Assembly: GCF_900496995.4 (NCBI RefSeq) | Contig: NW_024470411.1 | Location: forward strand, 1 to 64,000 | DNA from: Aquila chrysaetos chrysaetos | Taxonomy: Eukaryota; Chordata; Aves; Accipitriformes; Accipitridae | DNA length: 64,000 bases | Direction: 5' to 3' | Part shown: piece after piece, positions 19,342 to 36,053 of the stretch | Layout: every line of letters starts with the position of its first letter | Numbering within the stretch: the stretch's first letter is position 1 | Program-made: the position numbers and the translations under genes | The notes under the pieces: model-generated | The model's database searches: none | Told to the model about the DNA's origin: nothing | The model's input: the letters and a program-made list of their open reading frames with translations, nothing else

Positions 19342-21434
19342 TCAGGCCAGGAAAACAACGAAGACGATGAAGAAGACGATGAGGATGAGGAAGATCTTGA
19401 CCATCAGCCAACGGTTGGAGGTGACCGACTGGAAATACTTGAGGATCTCCCCGTGGGCCGCTTCCACGTTCAACTGCGCGTCCTCCACGCTGGCGTCGAT
19501 CCTGCGGGCAAAGGAGACAGGGGTGGGGGAACGGGACAGTCGGACGGAGGCCGAGGGGACGGACGGACGGACAGTGAGGGTGGGGAGGGGGGGGGCCGGT
19601 ACCTCTGGATCGTCTCCTCCTGCTCCTTCACCATGTGCGCCAGCTGCTGGAAGATGGAGCCCAGCTCCACGATGGTGGATTCAATGTTCTGCATCGTGTC
19701 TGCCCGGCTCTGGATATAGGAATCCTGGGGGCAAGCACAGACGCCAGGGCCATTGCTCAATATGTTCCCCCCCGCAGGTCACTCGAGGAGGGGGGGGTTG
19801 TGTGATGCGTGTGTTGTCCCCCCCCCCAACCCTCCCCAGGCTCACGTCCCCACCTGCTCGTCGATCAGCTGTAGCTGTTGGCTCGTCCGTGCGTCCATCT
19901 CGATGGCCACTGCGCCGGCGCGCTGCGGGTCGTCCTGCAGCACCGCGGAGCTGCCTGCGGGGAGAGCGGGGGGGGGCCTGAGCAGGGTGGGGGCAAAGAC
20001 ACACACCCCTGCATGCACCCCGGTCCCCCCACACCCCCCAAAATCCCGGCACTCACCTAGGTTGCTGGCAGCGAGGGGTAAAGCAGAGACGGGGGCGCGG
20101 GAGAAATGCTCGCGGCGGCTCCGCTGCTGCTTCAGGTTCTTGTCCGGGGGGGGGGAAAGGGGGTTTAGGGGGGTCGGGGGGGGTGAATGGGAGGGCTTGG
20201 GGGGGGTCGGGGGGGGGGGGGCAAGGACTCACCTCTGTCCGCACCTCCAGCACCGACTTGAAGTCGTTGGACATGGAGGCCAGTTTGGACTGAGAAGGGA
20301 AGAAAGGAGATCAGCTTGGGGGTTGGGGGGGGCTGCGTGTGTGTCACCCCCACTCGCCGCCGTCCCTGTCCCCACCTGCAGCGACACCACGACGGTGTTG
20401 GAGTGGGTCTGGACGTGCCGCCCACTCTGGCCCCCCCTGGCCCGCACCACCTCCTGCAGCTGCGCGATCTGCTTGTTCAGGCTGTTGATATCCTGCAAGT
20501 GGTGGGGGGGTGGGGGTCAGGGACACTCCCTAATGTGCCCCCACCCACCCCCCAAAAACCCCGGCCCCCACCTGCTTGATGATGTAGGTCAGCTCCTCGA
20601 TCTCCACCGCTTTGTCATCGAAGAGGGACTTCCGCTTGGCCACTGCCAGCATTGGCCAGGGGACAACGTGGAGGGGGGGCTGCCATCAGGGCATGCTCCT
20701 TCCCCCCATCAAATTATCCTTCCCCCCCCCCCCCGACCCCCCCCTTCCTCCCCACTCACGGATCGTCAGCTTCTCCAGCTTGGCAAAGGTATTGCTCAGA
20801 TCCTTCCCGATGCGCCTGGAGAGCGGAGAGGGGCCTGTCAGAGCCGGGGGGGGGGCACCCCCTCCCCACCCCCCCATCCTACCCCACCCGGGGGGGGCAC
20901 CCCGACCTCCCATCCCATCCCCCTCTTGCCCCCCCCCCCCCACCCGGGGACCCATGCTTCCCCCCCCCCCAAAACCCGTGCTGCCATTCCTGGGGACACC
21001 CCCTCCCTCCTCCTTCTCGGGGTGCCCCCCCCCACCTCCCTGGTGTCCCCCCCCCCCTCACTTGGCCATGAGGCTGAACTCGCTGCGCTGCCGCCCGACG
21101 CCCGGAGCCGCTCTGCCGGGCTGCACCCCGTCCTGCAACCGGGAGAAAGGGGGGGGTGTAAGGCAGAGGGGGACCCCCCCGCTTGTGGGGGGGGGCACAC
21201 ACACACGACACACGCTCCCCCCCTCCCCCCCAACAGCGGACACCCACCCACCTGCCGGCCCTGCAGGGATTTGCAGGCGGAGAGAAACTCCTGGGTCCGG
21301 TCACGGCACGACATGGCGTCCGGGGGGGGCGGTGGTGGGGGAGCCGGTGGGGGGAGCACGGTTTGTGTCTGGGGGGGCCCCAGGTAAACGCCCGGTTCCC
21401 GCTGCCTAGAGCCGTGCCGGCGCCGCGCGTTCAT
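19342..21434 (-). CDS. STX5: Syntaxin 5
   Basis: Qa-SNARE of ER-Golgi and intra-Golgi fusion. Ten exons (complement): 21252-21434, 21062-21132, 20760-20815, 20572-20642, 20376-20492, 20233-20289, 20057-20138, 19854-19954, 19603-19724, 19342-19501, all in phase. The start at 21434 gives the long form: MNARRRHGSRQREPGVYLG carries an arginine cluster like the ER-retrieval signal of long STX5. An internal ATG at 21314 (MSCRDRTQEFLSACKSLQ) matches the known short-form start. Exons 2-7 encode the Habc region and linker (RIGKDLSNTFAKLEKLTI, FVRAKG-like VVRARGGQSGRH). Exons 8-10 encode the SNARE helix and the C-terminal anchor WLMVKIFLILIVFFIVFVVF. Between 19640 and 19900 the QLQLIDEQDSYIQSRADTMQ core is intact. 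Confidence 0.97.
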
Positions 21435-21895
21435 CGGGGCTCATCACCTGCCGCTGCCGGGGGAAGGGGGGGGGGTCAGCACCCCGGCTGGGACCCCCCC
21501 AAAAGCCCGAGACCACCGGGGACCCGGCCTAACCGAGACCCCCCCCCCTCCAAAACCCCGCGCTGGCGCCCGCGGGGGCGGGGCGGGAGGTCCTGGAGGG
21601 GCGGGGCCACGCGCGTGCGCTGCCGGGTTTAGCCCCGCCCCCCCCTCTCGCGCTCGCTCTCCCCCCCCCCCCCCCGCTCTTCCCCGCCCGGCGCCGCCAC
21701 GCGCGCTCACCGGGATTCGGGTCGGGCCGGGCGCCGCTGCCGGGATCCACCGGCCGCGCTGACGTCACTGCCACGTCTCTCTTCCCTCCCCCGAGAGCGT
21801 CATGGGCCCGTCAGTCCTCCGGAAGTTGAACTCTATGGGTCGGCAGTCTTTCAAGAAAACGGAAGTGCCGGTCAGTCCTCCGGAAGTCGCACTCT
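21435..21895. promoter_or_regulatory. STX5 promoter with repeated ETS-like sites
   Basis: CpG-rich flank. A direct repeat GTCAGTCCTCCGGAAGT occurs at about 21810-21826 and 21872-21888, each containing a CCGGAAGT ETS core, with ACGGAAGTGCCG between them. A TGACGTCA-type CRE sits at about 21760-21767. Confidence 0.55.
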
Positions 21896-22335
21896 GAAAG
21901 GGCCCTAGCGACAGACTCCGCCCTTAGAGACGGCCTGGGAGCGCAGCGGCTCCGCCCCTAGTGACAGGCTCCGCCCCTAGCGACCGCCAGGGAGTAGAAG
22001 GGCCCCACCCCTAGCAACCACGAGGGAGTAGAAGGGCCCCACCCCTAGCAACCACGAGGGAGTAGACAGGCCCCGCCCCTAGCGACCACCAGGGAGAAGG
22101 GCCCCGCCCCTAGCGACCACCAGGGAGTAGAACAGCTCCACCCCTAGCGACTACCAGGGGGTAGAACGGCCCCTCCCATAGCGACAGGCTCCACCCCTAG
22201 CAACCACGAGGGAGTAGAAGGGCCCCACCCCTAGCGACAGGCCCCACCCCTAGCGACCACCAGGGAGTGAAACGGCCCCGCCCTTAGCGACAGGCCCCGC
22301 CCCTGGCAACCAGACCAGCCTCCCCAGCAAACAGC
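21896..22335. repeat. Minisatellite between STX5 and COX8A
   Basis: About a dozen imperfect units of roughly 33-36 bases built on CCCCTAGCGACCACCAGGGA and GTAGAAGGGCCCCACC. No gene detected. The flanking 22336-22570 is CA-rich then ordinary. Confidence 0.85.
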
Positions 22336-22583
22336 CCCTCCCCTAGCAACCGCTACCCACCAGGCCACGACAGTAACAACCACCATCACCCTTAGCAACA
22401 GGGCCTCCCCCCTCTACCCAGCCGCCCTCCCCGTCCGGTGACCTCACCGTGATGCCATCGGATGACCTCATAGCCCACCTCCCCAGGTCGAGACCCCCCT
22501 CTCCTCCAAGCCCCCCTCCCTCCGTTGGATGGACCCAGGCGTCCGGGCAGTGAGGAACGGAGCCGGGATCGGCCTCAGCGGCT

Positions 22584-22589
22584 TTTATT
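22584..22589 (-). terminator. COX8A poly(A) signal
   Basis: AATAAA on the minus strand about 147 bases past the COX8A stop. Confidence 0.75.
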
Positions 22590-22735
22590 GGGAAGGGGGG
22601 GCGGTCGGGAGGGTCCCATCGGCGGCAGAAGCGGGGTGTGTGTGTGTGTGTCCCGGTCCGGCGCCCCCGGTGGTCCCCGCGGTGGGTGGTCCCGTTGCTG
22701 GATGGTCCCGGCGGTGGGTAGTCCCGGCGGGGGTG

Positions 22736-23051
22736 TCACTCTCCCTTCTTGTAGTCCTCGAGGTGGGCGAGCACCCAGGCGGCCGGGCCCAGGCAGGACG
22801 CGAACATGACGACGAAGGCCACCACACTCTCCTGCAGGCACAGCGCCGTCAGCTCCGGGATCCGTCCACCCCCACCCCACCAAGGTCACTCACCCACCGT
22901 CCCGGTTCCCGCCCTGTCCCCGAACAGCTCCCACGCTCACCCCAGGCCCCACCGGCTGCTCCGGCGGCCCCGAGACGATGCCGCGTCGAGCCTGACCGGG
23001 CCGGGTCGCGGAGCGCAGAAGGGAACGAGCCAGGCGGGCGGCGATCTGCAT
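22736..23051 (-). CDS. COX8A: Cytochrome c oxidase subunit 8A, mitochondrial
   Basis: Small nuclear-encoded single-pass subunit of complex IV. Exon 1 (complement 22941-23051) encodes a basic mitochondrial presequence MQIAARLARSLLRSA followed by RRGIVSGPPEQPVG, matching the IHSLPPE cleavage region of COX8A. Exon 2 (complement 22736-22852) encodes ESVVAFVVMFASCLGPAAWV, the transmembrane helix, then LAHLEDYKKGE and stop. Total length about 76 residues, normal for COX8. The acceptor is odd: the only in-frame AG is in CGGAG before CTGACG, without a pyrimidine tract, and the sequence just upstream could encode GIPEL, which fits the family better. A small consensus error there is possible. Family assignment is firm; the exon 2 boundary is not. 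Confidence 0.88.
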
Positions 23052-23510
23052 GGCGGCGGCGAAAGCGGAAATACCGGGGCGAGTCACTACCGGCGGAAGA
23101 AGGTAGGCGGGGACGGATGCTCCTCCCCCTTTACGCACCCACCTCTGCTCCCTGTACACAACGCCCCGCCCCCGAGCTCAGACCCCGCCCCATACGGACG
23201 CCCCTGCGTCCAATCCCCGCCCACCTCACACTACCGCCCCGTGCGCCCAGGCCCCTCCCATTGACCACAGCCACTGCCCAGGCCCCGCCCCCTCACACAG
23301 CAGTCTCTTTGCCCCGTGCTCAGACCCCGCCCCCCTTGCACCGAGGCCACACCTCCCGCGCTCAGGCTCCACCCTCCCCGAGTGCGGAGGGGTCATTACT
23401 CAGCTCCAGGACACGCTGGGAAGCGCAGTCCTCCAGTCCGAGGGGGGCGCTATTCCCCCAGTAAATAACTGGGAAGCATCCTGCCCCTCCCCCACCCCGA
23501 GGCCAAATTA
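23052..23510. promoter_or_regulatory. COX8A promoter region
   Basis: GC-rich flank with many CCCCGCCCC boxes in loosely repeated CAGGCCCCGCCC units (about 23160-23380). No coding signal found up to the NAA40 poly(A) site. Confidence 0.4.
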
Positions 23511-23514
23511 AACT

Positions 23515-23530
23515 TTTATTATTATTTATT
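23515..23530 (-). terminator. NAA40 poly(A) signals
   Basis: Two AATAAA hexamers on the minus strand (23515-23520 and 23525-23530) about 370 bases after the NAA40 stop. Confidence 0.75.
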
Positions 23531-23893
23531 TGTTACATACAAACGAAATCGCTGAAAAAACCAACCAAACAAACAAACAAAATAAAAAAAACAGGGGGTG
23601 GGGGGAAGGGGCCTCGACTCCTGCGAGGCACCATAAACAACCAAAATGGGCAAACCTCCCCTTCCAGCCCCAAAATGAACCATTGCCCCTCCCCCAGCCC
23701 CCCAATGAGCCCCCCCCACCCCAGGAGGGGGATGGGGTGGGGGGGTTTGTGTGTCATGTCCTCCCCCCCCCATCACCCATTCGGTGACCGGAGGCGGGGG
23801 TTACAGGCAGGTTGGGTACCCATCCCCGAGGTGAGGAGGTGTTTTGGGGGCAAAACCTTGAGATTTGGGTACAGAAAGCGGTGGGGGAGGGGC

Positions 23894-29090
<5,197 letters not shown>

Positions 29091-29530
29091 GGCGGCGACG
29101 AGCGCGGCCGCGGCGGCTCCTCACGGCGCGGGGGCGCGGAGGAGACTGAGGGAGCGCGCGCGGGAGCGCGCCTTATATATAAGGGGGGGAGGAGGAGGAG
29201 GAGCGCGAGGCCCTCGAGCCTGCGGCCGGCCAGCGCCACTGCGCCTGCGCGGCGGGGAGGTGGGCGGAGAGCGGGGAACGCGCACGCGCCTTTGCCGAGG
29301 AGGCGGGGAAGGGATGGGGGGGGGGGGACGCGCGTGCGCCGTAGGGGCGGGGGAGGGAGGGAAGGAGGGAGGAGGGAACCGGCGCGTGGCGGCGCCGTTG
29401 GGCGCGAAGGCAGCTCGTCGCTGATTGGCTGAGAGAGGCGAGGGCGGGAAAGAGGGAGGGGGCCCCGCCCGTTCGCTGAGGGGAGCGGTGTCATGGCGGA
29501 CACCCGGCCCGCAGGTCTGACCCACGGCGG
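29091..29530 (-). promoter_or_regulatory. NAA40 CpG-island promoter
   Basis: Dense CpG region upstream of the NAA40 start with a TATATATAAG box at about 29173-29182, CCAAT-reverse GATTGGCTG at 29423-29431, and GCGCACGCG/GCGCGTGCGCC (NRF1-like) at about 29280 and 29330. Confidence 0.5.
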
Positions 29531-30310
29531 TCCCGCAGCCCAGCCCTGGGGTCCTCGGCATGGCCCATAACCCTGCCCCACGGCCCTGCCCCATAGCCCG
29601 GCCCCACACCCCTTGGGCTGCCCCATGGCCCAGCCCGACAGCCCTGCCTGAGAGTTCTTGGCTCACCCCATAACCCTGACCCACAGCCCTGTCACACAGC
29701 CCGGCCCCTCAGCCCTTGGGCTGCTTCATAGCTTGGCCCAATGGCCCTGCCCCATAGCCCTGTTGTGCAGCCTGGCCCCACAGTCTTCGATCTGCCCCGT
29801 AGCCCAGCCTCATGGCCCTGCCTGAGAGCCCTTGGCCCACCCCACAGCCCTGCCCCATAACCCAGCCCTGCCCCACAGCCCTTGATCTGCCCCATATCTT
29901 GGCCCCATGGCCTGCCTGAGAGCCCTCAGCCCATCCCATAACCTTGCCCCACAGCCCTCCTTGTCTCACAGCCTGGCCCTACAGTCCTCATTCTGCCCCA
30001 CAGCCCGGCCCCATAACCCAGCTCTGCGCCACAGCCTGGCCCCACAGTCCTTGGTCTGCCTCATAGCCTGGCCCCATGGCCCTGCCTGCGAGCCCTCAGG
30101 CCACCCCACAGCCCTGCCCCATAGCCCATCCCCCCAGCTCTTGGCCTGCCCCACCCCTGAGCCCTGACCCACAGCAGCCCCATAGCCCTGAGCCCCATAG
30201 TCCATACCCAGCCCCACGGCCTAGAGCCCCATAGCCCACATCTGTCAGCCTGCCCCATAGCTCTCAGCCAGCCCCACAGCCGGCCCCATAGCCCCCCCCC
30301 AGCAATGGGG
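29531..30310. repeat. Minisatellite between NAA40 and RCOR2
   Basis: About 780 bp of imperfect units built on CCCCATAGCCCGGCCCCACA and GCCCTTGG, unit near 30 or 60 bases. No gene or RNA signal. Confidence 0.9.
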
Positions 30311-31219
30311 GGCATCCCACACCCCCATCCTGACAGCTGCACCCCAGAGGACCCCACAGCGGTGAGCACCCCTGGATGGGGGGGTTGGGAAGGGGGGTGA
30401 CAGGGAGGTGTGGGGCAGCCCCACGGCATGTAAGCACCAGAGAGCCTCTGATGGGGGAGGGAGGATCCCCGTGGGCCCCCCCAGCCCCACAGTGGGACAG
30501 ATCCCCAGCCCCACAGCAGCCCCACGGCCCCCTCAGCCCCAGAGTGTGACAACCTCCCAGCATCCCTGAGGCCCCCCCAGCAGCCCCTTTGTCCCCCCAC
30601 CACCCCCTGGCCCTTTGTTCCCTCCAGCCACACGCAGGGGGGTGACAGGGACCCTGCACACACGTGTGCCCCCCCTGCCCAGGCTATGGGTCCCAGCCCC
30701 ACACACTCCCCACAGCGAGGCTGGGACCCCCATGTTTGCCCCCCCCCGTGCCCCCCCCCTCCCCCCCCCCCCGTGCCCCCCCTTGCCGCCGGCGGAGGGG
30801 TACGCTGGGGGCGGGGGGGCCGTGCTGAGGCCGGGGGAGCTGGAACTACTTTGGCACCGTCAGGCGGCGGGAGCGGCCGGCGGCGCATTGTGTGGGCGCG
30901 GGTGGGCTCGGGTGGGCGCCGGGACCCCCCCAAACACCTCCCACCCATTCTTCCCTCCCTTTTAACCCACCCCCAACTTTGCCCCCCATTTTGAGGGGTG
31001 TTTCCTCCTTTTTTGGGGAGGGTGCCCCAGCTGCCCAACGCAGCAACACCGCACCCCCCCCTCAATTCCCACGCCCCCCCCCCCCCAAATAACCAAGGTT
31101 GGGCTAAAGTTTGGCATGGGGCAGCGGGGCTGAGCCCCCCCCCCCAAGCGGCGGGGCCTTGTGGGGTCCCCCTGGGGGGATCTGGGGGGTCACCCTGAGC
31201 CCACCCCCCACCCCAGGCG
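30311..31219 (+). promoter_or_regulatory. RCOR2 promoter and 5' untranslated exon region
   Basis: The first coding exon is preceded by an acceptor (CACCCCAG at 31209-31216), so at least one noncoding exon lies upstream, probably in the CpG-rich block at about 30780-30920. The donor was not identified. Confidence 0.5.
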
Positions 31220-34200
31220 ATGCCGTCGGTGATGGAGAAGCCCTCGGGGATCCTGTCCCGCAGCCGGGCGAAGTCGGTGGCCGCCGGCGGTGGCCCCCCC
31301 CCCTCCGAGGACGAGGGCAGCGAGGACGAGCACGCCCACGGTGAGTGGCCCCCCCCACCAACCCACGCCTGTGGCCCCCCCCCCCCCAAATATGCCTGTG
31401 GTCCCCCCCGCCATGCCACACGTATGTGTTGGGGTGCTGCGCTTGCCCCACGTGTTGGGGTGGGGGGGCAAGCTGCGCTCACGTCAGCCCCCCACCCGTA
31501 GGGTTTTGGGGGGGGGCACACACACGGGGACATGGCGGGGGGGGGAACAAAGCCCCGTCCCCATTGTCCCTGGCCGCCCGCGTGTGCGCCGGCCGCCGGC
31601 TTTGTTTGCCGGCAGGGAGGGGGGCACAATCGCTGCCCCCCCCCCGCCCCCCTTCCAACTGCGGGGGGCTGGCATAGACCCCCTTTGTTAACCCCCACCC
31701 CCGTTAATCCCCGTCCCCCCCCTTTTCTCTCCCCCCCTCCTCCAGACAGCATGATCCGGGTGGGGGCCGACTACCAGGCGGTGATTCCTGACTGCAAACC
31801 AGGTAGGGACGATTTGGGGGAGGGCTGAGGGGGCTGGGGGGTGTCCGTCCCCCCCCCCCTTGACCTCCCTGTCCCCCCCCAGAGAGCCCTGCCCGCTACA
31901 GCAACAAGGAGCTGAAGGGGATGCTGGTCTGGGCCCCCAACCACTGCGTCTCCGACGCCAAACGTAAGCCCCCCCCCTCCATCATATCGGGGCATTCCCT
32001 CGGTGGGGGGGGGGTGCTGCAGGGTGCCCCCCATCCCCTGACCCACCCCGTTACCCCCCCAACCCCCCCTTTGCCCCCTCCAACACCCCCTTTACCCCCC
32101 CAACTCCCCCTTTACTGCCCCACCCCCCCTTTACACCCCCTAACCCCTCCTTTACCTCCCCTAAACCCTCTGTACCCCCCCAAAAATGCTCTTCACCCCC
32201 CCTTTACCCCCTCAACTCCCCCTTTACCCCCCCAACTCCCTTTACCCCCTCAGTGGACAAATACATCGCCATGGCAAAGGACAAGCACGGCTACAACATC
32301 GAGCAGGTACCATCAACCCCCATTAAACAGCACAGAGTCCCCTCAGGGTGCCCCCCAAGCTCCTCCTGACGCCCCCCCCCCGTCCATTGTCCCCCCCCCC
32401 CGCCAGGCTCTGGGGATGCTGCTGTGGCACAAGCACGACGTGGAGAAGTCCTTGGCCGACCTGGCCAACTTCACGCCCTTCCCGGACGAGTGGACGGTGG
32501 AGGACAAGGTTCTTTTCGAACAGGCCTTCAGCTTCCACGGCAAGAGCTTCGCCCGCATCCAACAAATGGTGAGAGACACCCCCCGCCCCCCCGAAATGCA
32601 CCCCCAAACCCTCCACACAACCCCCCCCACCCCGTGGGGGAGGGCAGCAGCTCTCAGCCCCCCCCGCAGCGGCTGGATCCATCCCCGGCCTCATCCAGCA
32701 TCTCCCGGTGACCGGGGGCTGGGGGCTGCTGTCGCCACGGGACCCCCACGGTGTCACTCGGGGAGATGGGGGGAGTGCGGGCTGCTCCGGGACCCCGCTC
32801 CGCGTCGAGGGGGTGGTATGTGCCACCCCCTGACCCCCTCCAATAGGGGGTGGTATGTGCCACCCCGACCCCCCCCATAGAGAATGGTATGTGCCACCCC
32901 CTGACACCCCCCCCATAGGGTGGTACATGCCACCCCCTGACCACCCCCAATATGGGATGGTATGTGCCACCCCATCCCCCCCCATAGGGGGTAGTACGTG
33001 CCACCCCCTGCCCCCCCCCCCCCCAATAGGGGATGGTACGTGCCACCCCGATGCCGCCCTCAGCGGTGCCACCTGCTCCCCCCACAACCCAGCAGGTGGT
33101 ACCTCCCACCCACCCCCATTTCTAGGGGTTCCCCCCCAATTCTAGGGTTCCCTCACTCCCCCATTTCTGGGGCGTTCTGCCCTCCACTCTGGGGGGTTTC
33201 CCCCCATCTCCCCCCCCTCATTTTTAGGGGGTTCACCCCCATTTCTAGGGGTCCCATCCCCTATTTCTGGGGGCTTTCTCCCCCCCCTTTCCTATGGGGT
33301 TGCCTCCCACTCCCCCCCTCTAGTTCTAGGGGTTCCCCCATTTCTTAGGGGGCTTCCCTCCTCCATTTATAAGGATCTCCCCCCCTTTTCTAAGGTTCCC
33401 CTCTCCCTTCACCTCCCACCCCACCCCCCAAACCCCCCAAAACTCACCCTGTACCCCCCCCCAACCCCCTTCCCCTGCAGCTCCCCGACAAGCTGATCCC
33501 CAGCCTCGTTAAATATTATTACTCCTGGAAAAAAACCCGCACCCGAACCAGCGTCATGGACCGGCAGGCGCGACGCCTCCTGGGCCGCAAAGAACGCGAC
33601 GACAGGTAAACACCACCCCCCTCCAACCCAGCCCCAACCCCACCCCCAAATCCCCCTTTTCACCCCCATTTCCACAGCAACGACGAGACTGATGACCATC
33701 GCCCTGCTAACGAGGGGGAGACGGAGCCACAGGACCCCAAAAAAGAGGTTGGGGGGGGCGGAGAGGGCTGGGGTCACCACGCTCGCTTTGTGAGTGCGGT
33801 GACCCCAGCCCCCCCCCCCCCCCCCCATTAATAAATTTCAGCCTTTTTACCCCAAAACTGCCGCGCGGAAAGAAGCGCAATATCGTCACCACCCCCCAGC
33901 CCGGCATCGCCGCCGCCCCCCCCCGGGGGATGCACCTCAGCCGGGAGGACGTCGCCGGTGTCACCGCCAACCCCGACCTGGGGGCTCTGGCTCTGCGGCA
34001 GCTGGATTGTCAGCTGGTATCCCTCAAACGGCAGGTAAAAAAAAAAACCAAAACCCAAAAAACCCTGTCCCCCCCAAAAAAAATCTATGGGGTACTCCTC
34101 TAGGTTGTGGGGGTGCCCCTCCTCCAAATTTTGGGGTGATTCTCGCCCCTGCAGGTGCAACGGATCAAGCAGATCAATAGCGGTCTGAAGCAGGCACTGG

Positions 34201-35575
34201 AGGGTGGTGTGGAGGGGCTGCGGCCACCTGAGGTGGGGACTGGGGGGGGGGGGGTGTCCCCACACACCCCGTTGTGTCCTACCCTGCCACACAGCATCCC
34301 CATGTGCCCCATAGCATCCTGCTGTGCCCCACGGTGTCCCCATGTGCACCACGGTGTCCCTGCGTCCTCTGTGGTGTCCCCAATATCCCCACGTACCCCA
34401 TCGCATCCTCCTGTGCCCCACAGTGTCCCTTGGGCCCCACAGTATCCCCACGTGCCCCATGGTGTCCCCGAGGTGTCCTGGCCGTGCCCCACGGTATCCC
34501 CATGTGCCCCATTGTGTCCCTGCTGTGCCCCACAGCATCAAGCCATCCCCTAACGTGTCCCCCCATGGCACCCCGCATCGCCCCACAACCCCCCTTTCTC
34601 CTCCCTCAGGGCAATGGCAAATTCAGCTCTCGCTGGACGACGGATGAGCAGCTCCTGGTGGTGCAGGGTGAGTCCTGTCCCCCCCAGAATTAACCCCACT
34701 GCCCTCGTTAACCCTGCTGCCCTCATTAACCCCGCTGCCCTCGCCAGCCTTGCGGCGCTATGGCCGTGACTTCCCGGCAGTGGCGGGGGTGCTGGGGAAC
34801 AAGACGGCGGCGCAGGTGAAGAGCTTCGTGCTGGGCGCCCGCCGCCGCTTTGGCCTCGACCGGCTGCTGCGGGAACGGGAGGCTCAGAGGGGGGGGGGAT
34901 CCCCCCGCGCCCCCCTCCGGGGAGGGGCAGGAGGAGGAGGAGGAGGAAGAGGTGAGTGGGGGGGACTGGGTTAGGGACTGGGCCCAGTTCTGAGACCAGA
35001 CTGGGCCCAGTCCCAGCCCTTATCCCGGTCCAGGTCCTGGTCCCCATCCCAGTCCTGGTTCCAGTCCTCATTCAGGAACTGGTCCCAGTCTCAGCCCTGC
35101 TCTCAGTCCTGGTCCCAGTTCTCGTCCTGAGCCAGGCACTGGTCCCAGTCCTGATGGGCAGCCTGGTCCCAGTCCCAGTCCCAGTTTGTGTCCTGGTCCC
35201 AGTGTTGGAGCCTGGTCCCTGTCCAAGCCCTGATCCTGGCCCCGCCCCCGATCCAGCCCTGGCCCCGCCCCGACTCCGCCTCTCTTCCCGCAGGTGCAGA
35301 TCACGGGGGTATCTCGCCCGGCCCCGCCCCCGCCGCCAGCCTCGGCCCCGCCCCCCAGCGCGGCCCCGCCTCCCGCCCCGCCCCCGCCGCGCTCTCCCTC
35401 CCGCCCCCCGCAGCCCCCGCCCCTCCTGCGCCCGGCCCCGCCCAACGCCCCCGTGTTGCCGCGGCCGCCGCCTCCGCTCCAGCAGGGCCGGGCCCCGCCC
35501 CCCCTCATCCGCCCCGGCCACGCCCCCGCCGCTCGCCCACGCCCCCCCGCCGCCGGACACGCCCCGCCCCGCTGA
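31220..35575 (+). CDS. RCOR2: REST corepressor 2
   Basis: CoREST-family scaffold for LSD1/HDAC complexes. Exons: 31220-31340, 31746-31802, 31883-31963, 32254-32306, 32407-32568, 33481-33605, 33678-33747, 33842-34034, 34155-34232, 34610-34667, 34748-34951, 35294-35575. N terminus [19 protein letters not shown]. Then the ELM2 domain ([38 protein letters not shown]), first SANT ([20 protein letters not shown] to [20 protein letters not shown]), a coiled coil ([20 protein letters not shown]) and second SANT ([37 protein letters not shown]). The Pro-rich tail begins VQITGVSRP. Two frame breaks, each an extra base in a long homopolymer: C9 at 33916-33924 (exon 8) and the G10 run near 34891-34900 (exon 11). 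Both sides of each stay recognisable, so I read these as consensus errors. Confidence 0.96.
32805..33060. repeat. Minisatellite in RCOR2 intron 5
   Basis: Seven or eight units of about 35 bases, AATAGGGGGTGGTATGTGCC then ACCCCCTGACCCCCC. The rest of the intron to 33470 is loosely repeated ATTTCTAGGGGTTCCCCC. Confidence 0.9.
34270..34560. repeat. Minisatellite in RCOR2 intron 9
   Basis: Diverged units built on CCCCATGTGCCCCATAGCAT and CCTGCTGTGCCCCACGGTGT. An 18-base CCTGGTCCCAGTCCCAGT-type array lies in intron 11 (about 34980-35220). Confidence 0.85.
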
Positions 35576-35766
35576 GCGCTGGGATCCACACCCCCCCTCG
35601 GCGGGCGCGCCACGCCCCCCTCCGCAGCGCCCCCTGCTGGGCTGGGGGACACGCGGCCCCCGGGGGGGGGGGAGGAGGGCGGGGGCACCCTGGGGGGGGG
35701 GGTGTCCCCGAGGTCCGGGAGGGTCCCGGGGGAGGGGAGGGGGGGGGTGTCCCCGGCCGCGTTTGC

Positions 35767-35772
35767 AATAAA
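35767..35772 (+). terminator. RCOR2 poly(A) signal
   Basis: AATAAA 191 bases after the RCOR2 stop codon, followed by a T-rich stretch. Confidence 0.85.
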
Positions 35773-36047
35773 GGTATTTTACTAGAGCGGCTGCACGTGC
35801 TCGCGGGTACTGGGAGGACTGGGGAGCTTACTGGGAGCAGTGGGGCAGGGGAGTTACTGGTTGTACTGGGGGTGGTGGTGACTGGGAGGCGTTCCTGGGA
35901 GCACTGGGGGAGTTACTGGCAGGACTGGGCCATGCCCAGTGGGCTCTGGGTTGTAGTGGGGAGTGCTAAGCTACACCCAGTGGGTACTGGGAGCACTGGT
36001 CCGTACTGGGAGCACTGGTCAGAGGCAACGGATCTTTCTGGAAAGTT

Positions 36048-36053
36048 TTTAAT
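36048..36053 (-). terminator. Probable MARK2 poly(A) signal
   Basis: ATTAAA variant on the minus strand, giving a roughly 1.1-kb GC-rich 3' UTR. The interval 35773-36047 between the convergent RCOR2 and MARK2 ends is a short GGGAGCACTGG-type repeat. Confidence 0.5.

Noticed and set aside
30061-31752. 563-codon minus-strand open frame upstream of RCOR2
   Set aside because: Composed of minisatellite and antisense RCOR2 exon sequence; no recognisable domain and no splice or start context.
33842-34951. RCOR2 as a pseudogene
   Set aside because: Twelve exons with good splice sites and conserved domains on both sides of the two homopolymer frame breaks fit sequencing error better.
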